From: Sideroxydans sp.
Lineage (GTDB): Bacteria; Pseudomonadota; Gammaproteobacteria; Burkholderiales; Gallionellaceae
Direction: 5' to 3'
Assembly: GCA_028707175.1 (NCBI GenBank)
Contig: JAQTUV010000001.1
Location: forward strand, 124,001-188,000
Length of the DNA stretch: 64,000 bases
Translations under genes and position numbers: made by a program
Shown here: positions 8,494 through 17,971 of the stretch, piece after piece
Layout: each line of letters starts with the position of its first letter
How positions within the stretch are numbered: the first letter of the stretch is position 1
The notes under the pieces: generated by a model
What the model saw: only the letters and a program-made list of their open reading frames with translations
What the model was told of the DNA's origin: nothing
The model's database searches: none

Positions 8494-8880
8494 ATGGTAA
8501 AGATGTTTTTTAAAGCACTGCGTTTGATATTGATGCCTTTTATGCTGCTATGGGCGACACTTGCTATGCCCAAAGGGATGCAACGTTCGCCAGAAGGACA
8601 AAAAAAAGTGGAGGCGGAATCGGCCCAGTTGGCGCTCTACCATTTCAAGACATGTCCATTTTGTATCAAGGTAAGGCATGAGATGGGGCGCTTGTCTTTG
8701 CCCATCGAACTGCGTGACGCGCAACATGATTTGCAACATCGTGATGCCTTGTTGCAAGGTGGCGGCAAGGTTCAAACACCTTGTCTACGTATCAGCGATG
8801 CACAAGGAAACGTGCAATGGATGTATGAATCCCAAGCGATTATGCAGTATCTACAACAGCGTTTTGCACAAGTCGTTTAA
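8494..8880 (+). CDS. Membrane-anchored glutaredoxin
   Basis: A 128-residue protein with an N-terminal hydrophobic helix (residues 6-25) followed by a glutaredoxin fold from about residue 45. The active site is TCPFC, the dithiol type, followed by VRHEM; KVQTPCL supplies the cis-proline loop and ESQAIMQYLQQ resembles the glutathione-binding and C-terminal helix of glutaredoxins and GST N-domains. It probably reduces disulfides or glutathione mixed disulfides at the membrane. Which side of the membrane the domain faces is uncertain: a helix-in orientation with the domain in the cytoplasm or a secreted domain are both possible. Confidence 0.8.
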   Translation: MVKMFFKALRLILMPFMLLWATLAMPKGMQRSPEGQKKVEAESAQLALYHFKTCPFCIKVRHEMGRLSLPIELRDAQHDLQHRDALLQGGGKVQTPCLRISDAQGNVQWMYESQAIMQYLQQRFAQVV

Positions 8881-8960
8881 CGTCATACACCTTCAGTGAT
8901 GGCTTTCTGCGCCGCACTTTGAAAAATCTTCAGATGGAATAGTTTCTCCATTGAACCTCA

Positions 8961-9386
8961 TTAGTTCGCAGGAACGATGATCACGCTCTCACTCTGAATG
9001 TATGGTTTCCCAGCGCGGTCCTGAAGGTTTTTGCCAACCACAATGACCGTGCTTCCAATTCCACGTGCTGGTGGTATTGCGCTCAATTCTTGAGGTAGGC
9101 GTCCATTGACGTATATGCAGCTTGTATCGCTTTCCAACATCCAGTCCGATCTCGATACAGGAGGCATGCCTTTGCACTTACCTTGCCACCCAGAGAAGAG
9201 ACCTGTTACTTTGACCTTTTCACCGATCCACTGTTGTGGATGCTCAATAATCGAGTTAACAGTGGGTTGCATACTATTCTGTTGCGGCGCTGCCGCCGGT
9301 GTAGGAGCGGACGATTTCTCAGAAGCTGCACAAGAAACGAGAGAACTGCACACCGTGATTAATATCGCCAACAAACGAGAGTTCAT
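8961..9386 (-). CDS. Lipoprotein with possible OB-fold
   Basis: A 141-residue predicted lipoprotein. The signal peptide ends in the lipobox LVSC (Cys19), followed by an alanine/proline-rich linker and a domain from about residue 43 (VNSIIEHPQQWIGEKVKVTGLFSGWQG), whose G-x-K-V-x-V-T-G pattern resembles small OB-fold domains. Function is unknown. It starts 4 bp after the stop of the C11 peptidase gene on the same strand, so the two are co-transcribed and may act together in the envelope. Confidence 0.75.
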   Translation of the reverse strand: MNSRLLAILITVCSSLVSCAASEKSSAPTPAAAPQQNSMQPTVNSIIEHPQQWIGEKVKVTGLFSGWQGKCKGMPPVSRSDWMLESDTSCIYVNGRLPQELSAIPPARGIGSTVIVVGKNLQDRAGKPYIQSESVIIVPAN

Positions 9387-9390
9387 ATTG

Positions 9391-11214
9391 TTATTTTCCA
9401 GATAAAGTTTTATTCGTGCCCGTTTTTATTTGCGCCTGAGAGTGCACACGTAAATTAAGCGCTTTGCCAGATAAGAGTGTTGACGCCTTGTGTGGTGAAA
9501 GCAGGCGTGTAATGGTTTGATCAAAAATTGCTTGATGGCTGTGAACGTAACGCCAATCAGCATAGGGGTTATTTAACATTGCAACGAAGTCTGTATCCGG
9601 ATAGGAGGAGAGGGGGGCAATAGGTTTTGTATTATCCATCAGTACAAAACTAGCTATTGATACCCAACCTGCACCGCTTCCATCATCGTACTGTAGGGTC
9701 GCTGTAGTTGTACCTGTGCCGCTGTAGTAATTAACGAATAGATCATACCAACCAGCCTCTACAGTGGGTGCCGCCACATAGTATTCAGTCTGTACGCCAG
9801 TAACTGAAGAGTCGCCCGACATATAGCCGTTTGTGCTGGTCGAGCCCATCCACGGGGCGGTTAGGTTCGCAGGTTCATACATATACAAGTCCAAGTCCAC
9901 TGAAGGATTGTCCCAAGTGAGGATATACGCAAAATTGCCCTGCGCTTTGGTGATGTAGGTGTTTACTGTATCCCCAGAGACCAACAGATTTACAAAACCT
10001 GCCCACGCATTTTGCGTACTGGCCCCATTTAAGCTGGCATCAAGTAAACCATAGTCAGCAAGCTCGCCTGTATTCGTTTCGCTCTTTGTGGGCAACCATA
10101 TAGCCATCCCTTTGGAACGAGTAATGGCTTGTGTTGTATCCGGTGTGTAGAGCTGATTGCTGGTTACAGCACCAGTGACTGCAGACTGCACAGCGGTGGC
10201 GGCGTTTATTAAGGAGGGATCGGTGGAGTGGAGTTTTAATTGAGTAGCAAAATCGCTCAAATCACGGTTGTAAGGGTATTCATAATTAGTAGTGGCAATT
10301 TGAGCAGCTTGAATACTCGTCCGAAGGATTCCCATGCCATTTGTCATGACGGTTGCTAAATTATCGATGGCCGTTCTGAGTGCTGCCATTTTGGAAAGAT
10401 CGACTGCTGATTTAGTAACTGAGCTTCGCCCTTGAGCGGCATAAAAGTTGCGATAAGTGCTGGTAATCGTGGCTGATAAAGAACTCGCAGTTTGGCTGGG
10501 TGTATTGGTTAGTGATGTCAATATGGCCGTGTAATCATCACCATCACCTGGCTCAACTTCCTCTGAAGCAACTAGGAAATCCGAAACATCCCGCAGACCA
10601 TAGGCAACCTCATACATCCCCATTAAACAAGCATCAAAATTAATCAAGCCAAAATGAACGCCCGAGTTTTTAATTGCGGTAACGATGTCGTTAAGCGACA
10701 TCATGGGTGCATTGACTCCTGCGGATGTCACGTCTTGCAATGCACCACGTTTTAGTTTCAGCGATTTCCATCCACCGCCGTGTGACCACAAAACGAGCGC
10801 ATAATTTTCTGCAGGGTAGGTGCTTTTAGCCCACGAGATGAATTCAGTCAGTGTTTGAGGGTTGGCCATGTTGACTCCACCCCCCGTGCTCGACCCCACG
10901 GCCTGCCAATCGGCATCGGGCATATTTTTGACAATTCGGCCTCGCCAAGTGCCAGGTCGTGTTGTTGGATCTAGTTCTGCTTGAACGACAATATTGACGG
11001 CAGATGTGGAGCCCACAGCGGTCATTTCTTGGAGGTCTGTAATGGCGGCATCGGAGAGTGTGTTATCTCCAGCGATGTAAACCATGTAAGTCCATTTTGG
11101 CGCAGATGTACTCGGAGGCGCAGATGATGAGCCGCCGCCACATGAAGTTAAAAGGCCAATTATCGTCACGGATAGAAGAAATTGGAGGAATCGATGAGTC
11201 GTTGAGAATCCCAT
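9391..11214 (-). CDS. Clostripain-family (C11) cysteine peptidase lipoprotein
   Basis: A 607-residue predicted lipoprotein (lipobox LTSC, Cys25) with a glycine/serine linker and a clostripain-like peptidase domain. The domain opens WTYMVYIAGDNTLSD, has the likely catalytic His145 in LWSHGGGW and Cys196 in NFDACLMGMYE, and continues with LVASEEVEPGDG. C11 enzymes cleave after basic residues, but specificity cannot be read here. From about residue 420 there is a second, probably beta-sandwich region (ILTWDNPSVDLDLYMYEP) that resembles pre-peptidase C-terminal-type domains. It is probably exposed at the outer membrane and is followed by a small lipoprotein gene. Confidence 0.85.
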   Translation of the reverse strand: MGFSTTHRFLQFLLSVTIIGLLTSCGGGSSSAPPSTSAPKWTYMVYIAGDNTLSDAAITDLQEMTAVGSTSAVNIVVQAELDPTTRPGTWRGRIVKNMPDADWQAVGSSTGGGVNMANPQTLTEFISWAKSTYPAENYALVLWSHGGGWKSLKLKRGALQDVTSAGVNAPMMSLNDIVTAIKNSGVHFGLINFDACLMGMYEVAYGLRDVSDFLVASEEVEPGDGDDYTAILTSLTNTPSQTASSLSATITSTYRNFYAAQGRSSVTKSAVDLSKMAALRTAIDNLATVMTNGMGILRTSIQAAQIATTNYEYPYNRDLSDFATQLKLHSTDPSLINAATAVQSAVTGAVTSNQLYTPDTTQAITRSKGMAIWLPTKSETNTGELADYGLLDASLNGASTQNAWAGFVNLLVSGDTVNTYITKAQGNFAYILTWDNPSVDLDLYMYEPANLTAPWMGSTSTNGYMSGDSSVTGVQTEYYVAAPTVEAGWYDLFVNYYSGTGTTTATLQYDDGSGAGWVSIASFVLMDNTKPIAPLSSYPDTDFVAMLNNPYADWRYVHSHQAIFDQTITRLLSPHKASTLLSGKALNLRVHSQAQIKTGTNKTLSGK

Positions 11215-11460
11215 TTGAACCCGCGAGATAATTTGATTGAGTCCTCAATAAATTTTGAGGGGCAGGGCGAACCATATTCGCGCTCGCCTAACACTGTCAA
11301 CAGACTTGAGGGCCTATATATTTTTAGTGCTTGCGTAACTGACAGACAGCCGTTAACTGGGGCAGTTTGAAGTGGTGCAGCCGTTTTGGATTGTGAATCG
11401 CTCTCCAACTGGGCTCACTTTAATACCCCCAGAACATAGCCGTTATTGCCACTCTCTAAT

Positions 11461-11502
11461 GCTCTAGAATTTCCACCTACCTTACCGTCCATATTCTAGA
11501 GC
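11461..11502. promoter_or_regulatory. Inverted repeat in the selO leader
   Basis: GCTCTAGAAT and ATTCTAGAGC form a perfect 10-bp inverted repeat separated by 22 bp, ending 9 bp before the selO start codon. It may be a dimeric operator or a hairpin that masks the translation start. The rest of the 297-bp gap 11215-11511 shows no other clear signal. Confidence 0.45.
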
Positions 11503-11511
11503 GAGACATTT

Positions 11512-13059
11512 TTGAAATCTCTCCATTTCGATAACCGATTCATCCGTGATTTACCGGGGGATGCGGGTACGAGCAGCACATCGCACGGCATCTGCTGGTC
11601 GGCAGTTGCGCCGACGGCCGTCAGTCGTCCGTTCTTGTTGGCCTACTCGCCAGAGGTGTTGAGCTTGCTCAATCTGAGTGAGGCGGATGCACGTTCGCCC
11701 GAGTTCTTGCAGGCGTTCGCAGGAAACCGATTGCTTGAGGGGATGGCGAGCTACGCCACGCGATATGGTGGCCATCAGTTTGGTCAGTGGGCCGGCCAGT
11801 TGGGTGATGGTCGTGCGATTGGTTTAGGTGAAGTGATCAATCAAGCCGGAGAGCGCTGGGAGTTGCAGTTAAAAGGCGCGGGGATAACGCCTTATTCGCG
11901 GCGTGCAGATGGGCGCGCTGTGCTGCGCTCATCTTTGCGTGAATTCTTGTGCAGCGAAGCCATGCACCACTTGGGTATTCCCACTACGCGTGCATTGAGT
12001 CTGATCGCGACGGGGGATGGGGTGGTGCGCGACATGTTGTATGACGGCAATCCCGCAGTCGAACCCGGCGCCATCGTGTGTCGAGTATCACCATCCTTCA
12101 CGCGCTTCGGGCATTTCGAGATATTGGCCGCGCGAGGCGAGTATGAGTTGTTGCAACGCTTGGTCAATTTCACCTTGTCGCGGGACTTTCCGTTCATTGT
12201 GGGAACAGATGCCGAGCGTTTCGCTCAGTGGTTCCACTTGGTGTGTGAGCGCACCGCCTTGCTGATGGTGGAGTGGCTGCGCGTCGGCTTTGTGCATGGG
12301 GTGATGAACACGGACAACATGTCCATCCTCGGGCTCACCATCGACTACGGTCCGTACGGTTGGGTGGATAACTTCGATCCGGGATGGACGCCGAACACGA
12401 CGGATGAACAGTTCCACCGATACTGCTTTGGGCAGCAATCCGTCGTGGCGCGTTGGAATCTGGAACGCTTGGCGGAAGCGCTGATGCCCGTCGCCCCTTC
12501 GCGCAAGATGTTGGACGCAGGTCTGGCGCATTTCGATGACACATTCCAATCCTCACTTTCTAAGATGTTGGCGGCGAAATTTGGCTTGCTGGAATGGCAA
12601 GACGACGATGCAGATCTTGTTGAGACAGTATTCGAGCTTCTGCACAATGCCGAAGTGGATATGACGGAGTTCTTTCGCTTGCTCTCGGAAGTGACGTGTC
12701 ATGCCCCCACGGTACAACACCTCAAACCCGCTTTTTACCAACCCTCTTTATTTGATTCACATGCGGAGGCATTCACCGCTTGGCTGTCGCGATATGTCGC
12801 CCGTTTGCAGGGGCAATCAGATAGTGATTGGGCGCGGCGTACACGTATGAATCAAGTGAATCCTCGTTTTGTGTTGCGAAACTATCTCGCACAACAGGCT
12901 ATTGATGCCGCAACTCAAGGCGATATGAGCATGCTGAATCGATTGCTCGATGCGGCGCGTCAACCCTATGCTGATTCACACCCCATCGACTTGATTGCCA
13001 AGCGCCCTGACTGGGCACTGAATAAGGCTGGGTGTTCAAAGCTGTCCTGTAGTTCCTGA
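11512..13059 (+). CDS. selO: Protein adenylyltransferase SelO
   Basis: Pseudokinase-fold enzyme that transfers AMP to protein hydroxyls, linked in other bacteria to redox stress. The 515 residues match the family length and hallmarks: FDNRFIRDLPGD start, GRAIGLGEV, QLKGAGITPYSRRADGRAVLRSSLREF, HGVMNTDNMSILGLTIDYGPYGWVDNFDP. The C-terminus ends CSKLSCSS, keeping the conserved cysteine near the end that is used in redox control. The start is TTG at 11512 because the family N-terminus begins exactly there and no ATG is available upstream in frame; the ribosome site is weak. The older name is YdiU. Confidence 0.93.
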   Translation: MKSLHFDNRFIRDLPGDAGTSSTSHGICWSAVAPTAVSRPFLLAYSPEVLSLLNLSEADARSPEFLQAFAGNRLLEGMASYATRYGGHQFGQWAGQLGDGRAIGLGEVINQAGERWELQLKGAGITPYSRRADGRAVLRSSLREFLCSEAMHHLGIPTTRALSLIATGDGVVRDMLYDGNPAVEPGAIVCRVSPSFTRFGHFEILAARGEYELLQRLVNFTLSRDFPFIVGTDAERFAQWFHLVCERTALLMVEWLRVGFVHGVMNTDNMSILGLTIDYGPYGWVDNFDPGWTPNTTDEQFHRYCFGQQSVVARWNLERLAEALMPVAPSRKMLDAGLAHFDDTFQSSLSKMLAAKFGLLEWQDDDADLVETVFELLHNAEVDMTEFFRLLSEVTCHAPTVQHLKPAFYQPSLFDSHAEAFTAWLSRYVARLQGQSDSDWARRTRMNQVNPRFVLRNYLAQQAIDAATQGDMSMLNRLLDAARQPYADSHPIDLIAKRPDWALNKAGCSKLSCSS

Positions 13060-13124
13060 AGAATCATTCAATCTAGTAAAAATAAGTTAATGAAAATATA
13101 GAGATATATTTTCCAATTCCCCTC

Positions 13125-13151
13125 TCAAGTTTTGATGCGGACTGTCGATAG
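13125..13151 (+). promoter_or_regulatory. Sigma-28 (FliA) promoter for the PAS-GGDEF-EAL gene
   Basis: TCAAGTTT, an 11-bp spacer, then GTCGATAG closely matches the flagellar sigma consensus TAAAGTTT-N11-GCCGATAA. It lies about 40 bp upstream of the ATG at 13190, giving a short leader. Confidence 0.7.
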
Positions 13152-13189
13152 CTGACCAGAGTTGCATAATCGGAGGGGACGTTCGTGTT

Positions 13190-16100
13190 ATGTCGAAGAA
13201 TATGATCAATGCTTCAACGGGCGAAAAGAGTAGGGGGTTGAGCGAAGCTAAGGTGGCTCCGTGCGCCCACGAATGTATTCCGTTGACTCAGGAAACTCAA
13301 TGCAAGATTGCTGGGCAGGTAAATAGTCAGAAAGCTTACGCTGGGGTATTAGGCGCCGTCAGCGAGCATCAATCGACGGAAGAAAAACTACGTGCTAGCG
13401 AAGAAAAATTTCGACTGATAGCAGAGCACTCTACGGATGGCATTGCGTACATTCGTGCTGACGGGGTATTCGAATATGTGTCTCCCTCGTATGTAAAACA
13501 GTTGGGCTATGGTGAAGACGTAGAACTATTGCGTACACCCGAATCGTTATACGAGATTATTCATCCAGATGATCGTGATGCGCTATACGCCAAGATCTAT
13601 GCCGCAATTAACGATAAAAAAAGTGAGCTGCAATACGAATATCGTGTGAAACATCGCGATGGACGTTTCATCTGGCGAGAAGATGGCGCGAAATTTATCT
13701 ATGGTGACGCTGGGCAGCACACCGGAACTTATGTTGTTAGCCGAGACATCTCCGAGCGCAAATTAGCTCAGCAGGAATTACGTATCGCCTCTACCGCCTT
13801 TGAGTCGGTGGAATCAATCGTGATTACGGATGCGGATGGACACATTGTGCGCGTCAATCAGGCATTTTGTGACACAACGGGTTATGCCGCGCAGGATGTG
13901 GTCGGTAAACATGTGCGTCTATTGAGATCGGGGCGTCATGACGATGCGTTCTACGTCACGATGTGGAATACCGTCGCACAACACGGGCATTGGGAAGGTG
14001 AAGTTTGGGAAAGGAAGAAGAGCGGGGATGTGTACCCCAAATGGTTGAGCGTCAAAGGCATTAGCAATGCAGATGGCATCGTAGAAAACTTTGTAATTAC
14101 AGGCGCCGATCTCTCGGCCAAAAAATCTGCAGAAGAAACGGCAAGGCATCTTGCTCTATATGATCCGCTGACAGAACTACCCAATCGTCTCTTTCTGGTT
14201 TCACGCTTGCAGCAGGCATTACATACGAGCGCGAGAAGCCAAAAAAGGGGGGCGCTACTTTTTGTCGATTTAGATAACTTTAAATCGCTCAATGACACCC
14301 TTGGACATGATGTGGGTGATCTATTGCTGCGCCAAGCCGCTTCTCGATTGCTCAAATGTGTTCGTGAAGCGGATACCGTCGCTCGATTAAGTGGTGATGA
14401 GTTCGTTCTTCTTCTGGAAGGCTTGAGTGAGCTTGCTGTGCAAGCCGTCAGTCAGGTAGAGGTGATCGGCAATAAAATATTGCAGGCATTGAATCAGCCG
14501 TACGATCTCAATGGTCAGGCGTGCCGTAGTTCTGCCAGTATCGGCGTAGCCCTTTTTGACGAGTATCCGCAAGCGGTTGAAGATATCTTGCGATATGCAG
14601 ATATCGCGATGTATCAGGCCAAAAAAGCAGGGCGTGGCACGCTGCGTTTCTTTGATCCAAAGATGCAAATCGCTATCAATGAGCGCGTCTCTCTCGAACA
14701 TGAGTTGCATCAAGCATTATTAGAGCAGCAATTTGAATTGCATTATCAGATACAGGTCGATAGTGCATATCGACCTATTGGTGCGGAGTCGCTGATTCGC
14801 TGGAGGCATCCTGTGCGTGGGCTATTGGGCCCCAATCAGTTTATCGGCTTGGCTGAAGATTCCGGACTCATCATTTCAATCGGCACATGGGTATTGGAGG
14901 CGGCGTGCCAGCAACTTAAAGTGTGGCAGCAGAGTTCGGCCACTAGCGAATTGGTTTTGGCGGTCAACGTAAGTCCTAAACAATTCCATCAGGCTGATTT
15001 TTCTAGTCAAGTCATGGGGCTTGTTAATCGACATGGCATTGATCCGAATCGACTCAAACTAGAACTGACTGAAAGCATGTTGGTGGACGATATCGATCGT
15101 GTTATTGCCACCATGACTGCTTTGAGAAGTGTCGGCATTCAATTCTCATTAGATGATTTCGGCACGGGTTATTCCTCCTTGCAATATCTCAAGCGCTTAC
15201 CCATAGATCAACTCAAGATCGACTTGTCGTTCGTCAAAAATATTCAGCATGACCACAACGATCGTTCCATCGTGCAAACGATTGTGAGCATGGCTCAAAG
15301 TCTGAATCTTGAAGTGATTGCTGAAGGGGTTGAGAACGAAGAGCAGAGACAGATTTTGTTAAGTAAGGGCTGTCCTAACTTTCAAGGTTATCAATTTAGC
15401 AAGCCCATACCCATCGAACAGTTCGATGCACTATTAATCAGTATGGCCGAGAAATTCACTTCGACTTTAGCGGAAGAGGTTCATTCGCCCACACTGGATG
15501 AAAGTCTGTTGCGTCAGCGAGATCATCACCTATTGTCGGTGCTCGACAACATGCCGGCAATGATTGGTTACTGGGATAAAAACCTGCGCAACCGTTTTGG
15601 CAATGAAGCGTATGCATCTTGGTTTGGTATCTCACCTACGCAGATGTTGGGGCGGCATATTGCCGAAGTGTTAGGGGAGCGACTGACGCGGCTCAACATG
15701 CCCTACATTACGGGTGCTTTGCGAGGTGATCGACAAGTTTTTGAACGTTCCATCCTCTCTCCAGAGGGGAATGTGCGTCACTCATTAGCTGAATACCTGC
15801 CAGATATCGTCGAGGGAGAGGTGCAGGGCTTCTTCGTGCAAGTGACAGATATTAGCGCTGTGAAAAAAGCAGAGGAAGATAAAAGGCGTTCTGAAGAAAA
15901 GTTCAAAGCTTTGTTTGAATCCAACCAAGATGCCTTGATATTAATCAATGAAACCGGCGTTGTGGACTGCAATCAAGCAGCACTACTGATGTTCGGATGT
16001 GATGCGAGATCTGATTTCTCGCGACTACTTATCACACAGCTTGTTATTGAAGATGTGAATTCCGATTCTCATTCGGAATTATTAGCAGAGCAGCGTATCG

Positions 16101-17746
16101 CTTCTGTCCACGCGCTGGGCAAGGTCGATTTTGAGGCGTATGCAAAGCGCATGGATTCTGGCTTGGTATTTCCGATTCGGGTGCGTCTGAGCCTTGTTGA
16201 ATTAGAAAGTGGGCAAGTCATTCAGTTCGTTCTGCGCGACCTCAGTGAGCATGAGCAGTTGATACGCTCCTTGGAAATCAGTAAGCAAGTCTTGGATGTA
16301 ACGACGGAAGGCTACTGGTTGACCGATGCGCAAGGGTATTTGTTAGATGCCAATCAAGCTTACGCTGACATGAGTGGCTATTCTCTTAATGAGTTATCAG
16401 GCATGCATATCAGTGAGTTGGAAGCACAAGAGGTTTCTCGGGAAGAGGTGCATGCTCATATTGAGCAGATCATTGCGCAAGGCTCGGCTCAATTCGAGAC
16501 ATTACATCGCCATCGTGATGGGCACACCATTCCTATAGAGATCACCACTAGCTATTTAAGAGGGTCGCAGCAGTTTGCTGTATTTGCGCGTGACATCACG
16601 CAACGCAAACTGGCTGAAGCGACCCTGCGCGATAGTGAAGAAATGTTGCGCGGACTCTTCGAGTTGTCATCGTTAGGGATCGCCATGGCTGATATGAATG
16701 GACGTTTCATCGAGTTTAACGAGGCATTTCGGGCGATCTGTGGCTATTCAACAGACGAGTTAAAAGGTTTGGATTTCTGGAAGCTGACGCCTGAGAAATA
16801 TGCCGATGAAGAAAAGCGTCAAATGGAAAATCTGATGCGAACGGGCCGATTGGGCCCTTATGAAAAGGAATACATTCGCAAAGATGGAAGTTTGATCCCA
16901 TTGCGCTTAAACGGAATGTTACTCACCAAAAAAGACACGCAACAGTTCATTTGGTGCATTGCCGAGGATATTGCTCAGGAGAAGGCGAGTCAGGCTGAAT
17001 TATTGACCGCCAAAGAGGTGGCCGAGCAGGCAAATCAGGCTAAGTCGCGCTTCTTGGCAGCCATCTCCAACGAATTGCGTACGCCAATGAATGGAATATT
17101 GGGCATGACGCAGATGCTTAAGATGACAGAGTTGACTCCAGAGCAGCGCCAATACGCAGACCTCATCCTTGATTCAGGTCATACGATGATGACGCTCATT
17201 AACAACATCGTTGAATACGCTCAGATCGAATCCGAAGTAGTCGAACTGGTGGAGGACGAGTTCGACCCGCTGCTCATCATGAAAGAAAGCGCCGCTGTGC
17301 TCATGCATGTCGTTAGGGCAAAGGGGCTGCAATTGACCATGCGTTGGCAAGGTTCTGATGAGCGAATCTTCTGGTCTGACCCGGTTCGCCTGCGTCAGAT
17401 GCTCATTAAGCTGATCGAGAATGCGGTGAAATTCACGTCGTATGGCGAAATTTGGGTGGTGGCCAGTGAGTTCATGGACGAGCAGAATAAGTCTTGGTTG
17501 GAGTTCGCCGTTGTGGATGGTGCGCAAGGTATCCCGCTTGAGCAACAACGGAACTTATATCTCTCGTTCTCCCAAATGGAGGCATCTGATGCGCATATTT
17601 TTGAACACGAAGGCATCGGCCTAGCTGCCGTCGCTCGTATCACGAAAATGATGGGGGGCGAAATAGGGGTTGATAGTGAGCCTGACATGGGGTCGCGCTT
17701 CTGGTTTCGAATTCCCGCGTTGCGCCCTCCTGTAATTGCTAACTAA
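13190..17746 (+). CDS. Multi-PAS GGDEF-EAL protein with degenerate kinase module
   Basis: A 1518-residue protein without obvious membrane segments. Order: PAS (about 70-190), PAS (200-315), GGDEF (320-490), EAL (500-755), four more PAS-like domains (780-1265), then a HisKA/HATPase-like end (1285-1515). The cyclase motif reads SGDEF (401-405) with an I-site R392-x-x-D395; the phosphodiesterase motif reads ESL (533-535) with DDFGTG (655-660), so both could be active variants. In the kinase part the usual SHELRTP is SNELRTP: Asn1294 replaces the phosphoacceptor His. The HATPase glycine motifs are also altered (VDGAQGIP, HEGIGLAAV) while IENAVKFT is kept. It is probably a c-di-GMP enzyme with a pseudokinase sensor. 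A sigma-28 promoter precedes it. Confidence 0.9.
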   Translation: MSKNMINASTGEKSRGLSEAKVAPCAHECIPLTQETQCKIAGQVNSQKAYAGVLGAVSEHQSTEEKLRASEEKFRLIAEHSTDGIAYIRADGVFEYVSPSYVKQLGYGEDVELLRTPESLYEIIHPDDRDALYAKIYAAINDKKSELQYEYRVKHRDGRFIWREDGAKFIYGDAGQHTGTYVVSRDISERKLAQQELRIASTAFESVESIVITDADGHIVRVNQAFCDTTGYAAQDVVGKHVRLLRSGRHDDAFYVTMWNTVAQHGHWEGEVWERKKSGDVYPKWLSVKGISNADGIVENFVITGADLSAKKSAEETARHLALYDPLTELPNRLFLVSRLQQALHTSARSQKRGALLFVDLDNFKSLNDTLGHDVGDLLLRQAASRLLKCVREADTVARLSGDEFVLLLEGLSELAVQAVSQVEVIGNKILQALNQPYDLNGQACRSSASIGVALFDEYPQAVEDILRYADIAMYQAKKAGRGTLRFFDPKMQIAINERVSLEHELHQALLEQQFELHYQIQVDSAYRPIGAESLIRWRHPVRGLLGPNQFIGLAEDSGLIISIGTWVLEAACQQLKVWQQSSATSELVLAVNVSPKQFHQADFSSQVMGLVNRHGIDPNRLKLELTESMLVDDIDRVIATMTALRSVGIQFSLDDFGTGYSSLQYLKRLPIDQLKIDLSFVKNIQHDHNDRSIVQTIVSMAQSLNLEVIAEGVENEEQRQILLSKGCPNFQGYQFSKPIPIEQFDALLISMAEKFTSTLAEEVHSPTLDESLLRQRDHHLLSVLDNMPAMIGYWDKNLRNRFGNEAYASWFGISPTQMLGRHIAEVLGERLTRLNMPYITGALRGDRQVFERSILSPEGNVRHSLAEYLPDIVEGEVQGFFVQVTDISAVKKAEEDKRRSEEKFKALFESNQDALILINETGVVDCNQAALLMFGCDARSDFSRLLITQLVIEDVNSDSHSELLAEQRIASVHALGKVDFEAYAKRMDSGLVFPIRVRLSLVELESGQVIQFVLRDLSEHEQLIRSLEISKQVLDVTTEGYWLTDAQGYLLDANQAYADMSGYSLNELSGMHISELEAQEVSREEVHAHIEQIIAQGSAQFETLHRHRDGHTIPIEITTSYLRGSQQFAVFARDITQRKLAEATLRDSEEMLRGLFELSSLGIAMADMNGRFIEFNEAFRAICGYSTDELKGLDFWKLTPEKYADEEKRQMENLMRTGRLGPYEKEYIRKDGSLIPLRLNGMLLTKKDTQQFIWCIAEDIAQEKASQAELLTAKEVAEQANQAKSRFLAAISNELRTPMNGILGMTQMLKMTELTPEQRQYADLILDSGHTMMTLINNIVEYAQIESEVVELVEDEFDPLLIMKESAAVLMHVVRAKGLQLTMRWQGSDERIFWSDPVRLRQMLIKLIENAVKFTSYGEIWVVASEFMDEQNKSWLEFAVVDGAQGIPLEQQRNLYLSFSQMEASDAHIFEHEGIGLAAVARITKMMGGEIGVDSEPDMGSRFWFRIPALRPPVIAN

Positions 17747-17825
17747 ACAGCTTACTTTGGGGCATGGGCTGAGCGTGTCATTTATGTATCTTTGTTTCCC
17801 TGAAGTGAAATTAACAATCTTTGGC

Positions 17826-17852
17826 TAAAGAGATGCGGGGATCTGCCGATAG
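17826..17852 (+). promoter_or_regulatory. Sigma-28 (FliA) promoter for the che cluster
   Basis: TAAAGAGA, an 11-bp spacer and GCCGATAG match the FliA consensus, with six of eight bases at the -35 and seven of eight at the -10. It lies 120 bp upstream of the first chemoreceptor, which is followed closely by cheY, cheA and cheW. It probably drives the che operon with late flagellar genes. Confidence 0.8.
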
Positions 17853-17971
17853 TCTCAACTGAATAGTGGGTGTTTTCTCTCGCTAATCGAAGGAATGCCT
17901 CCGAACTTCCCTTGATACATATGTAGTGAGAAATATTCAGTGACGTTCACTCTAAATCGAGAATTCAAAAT

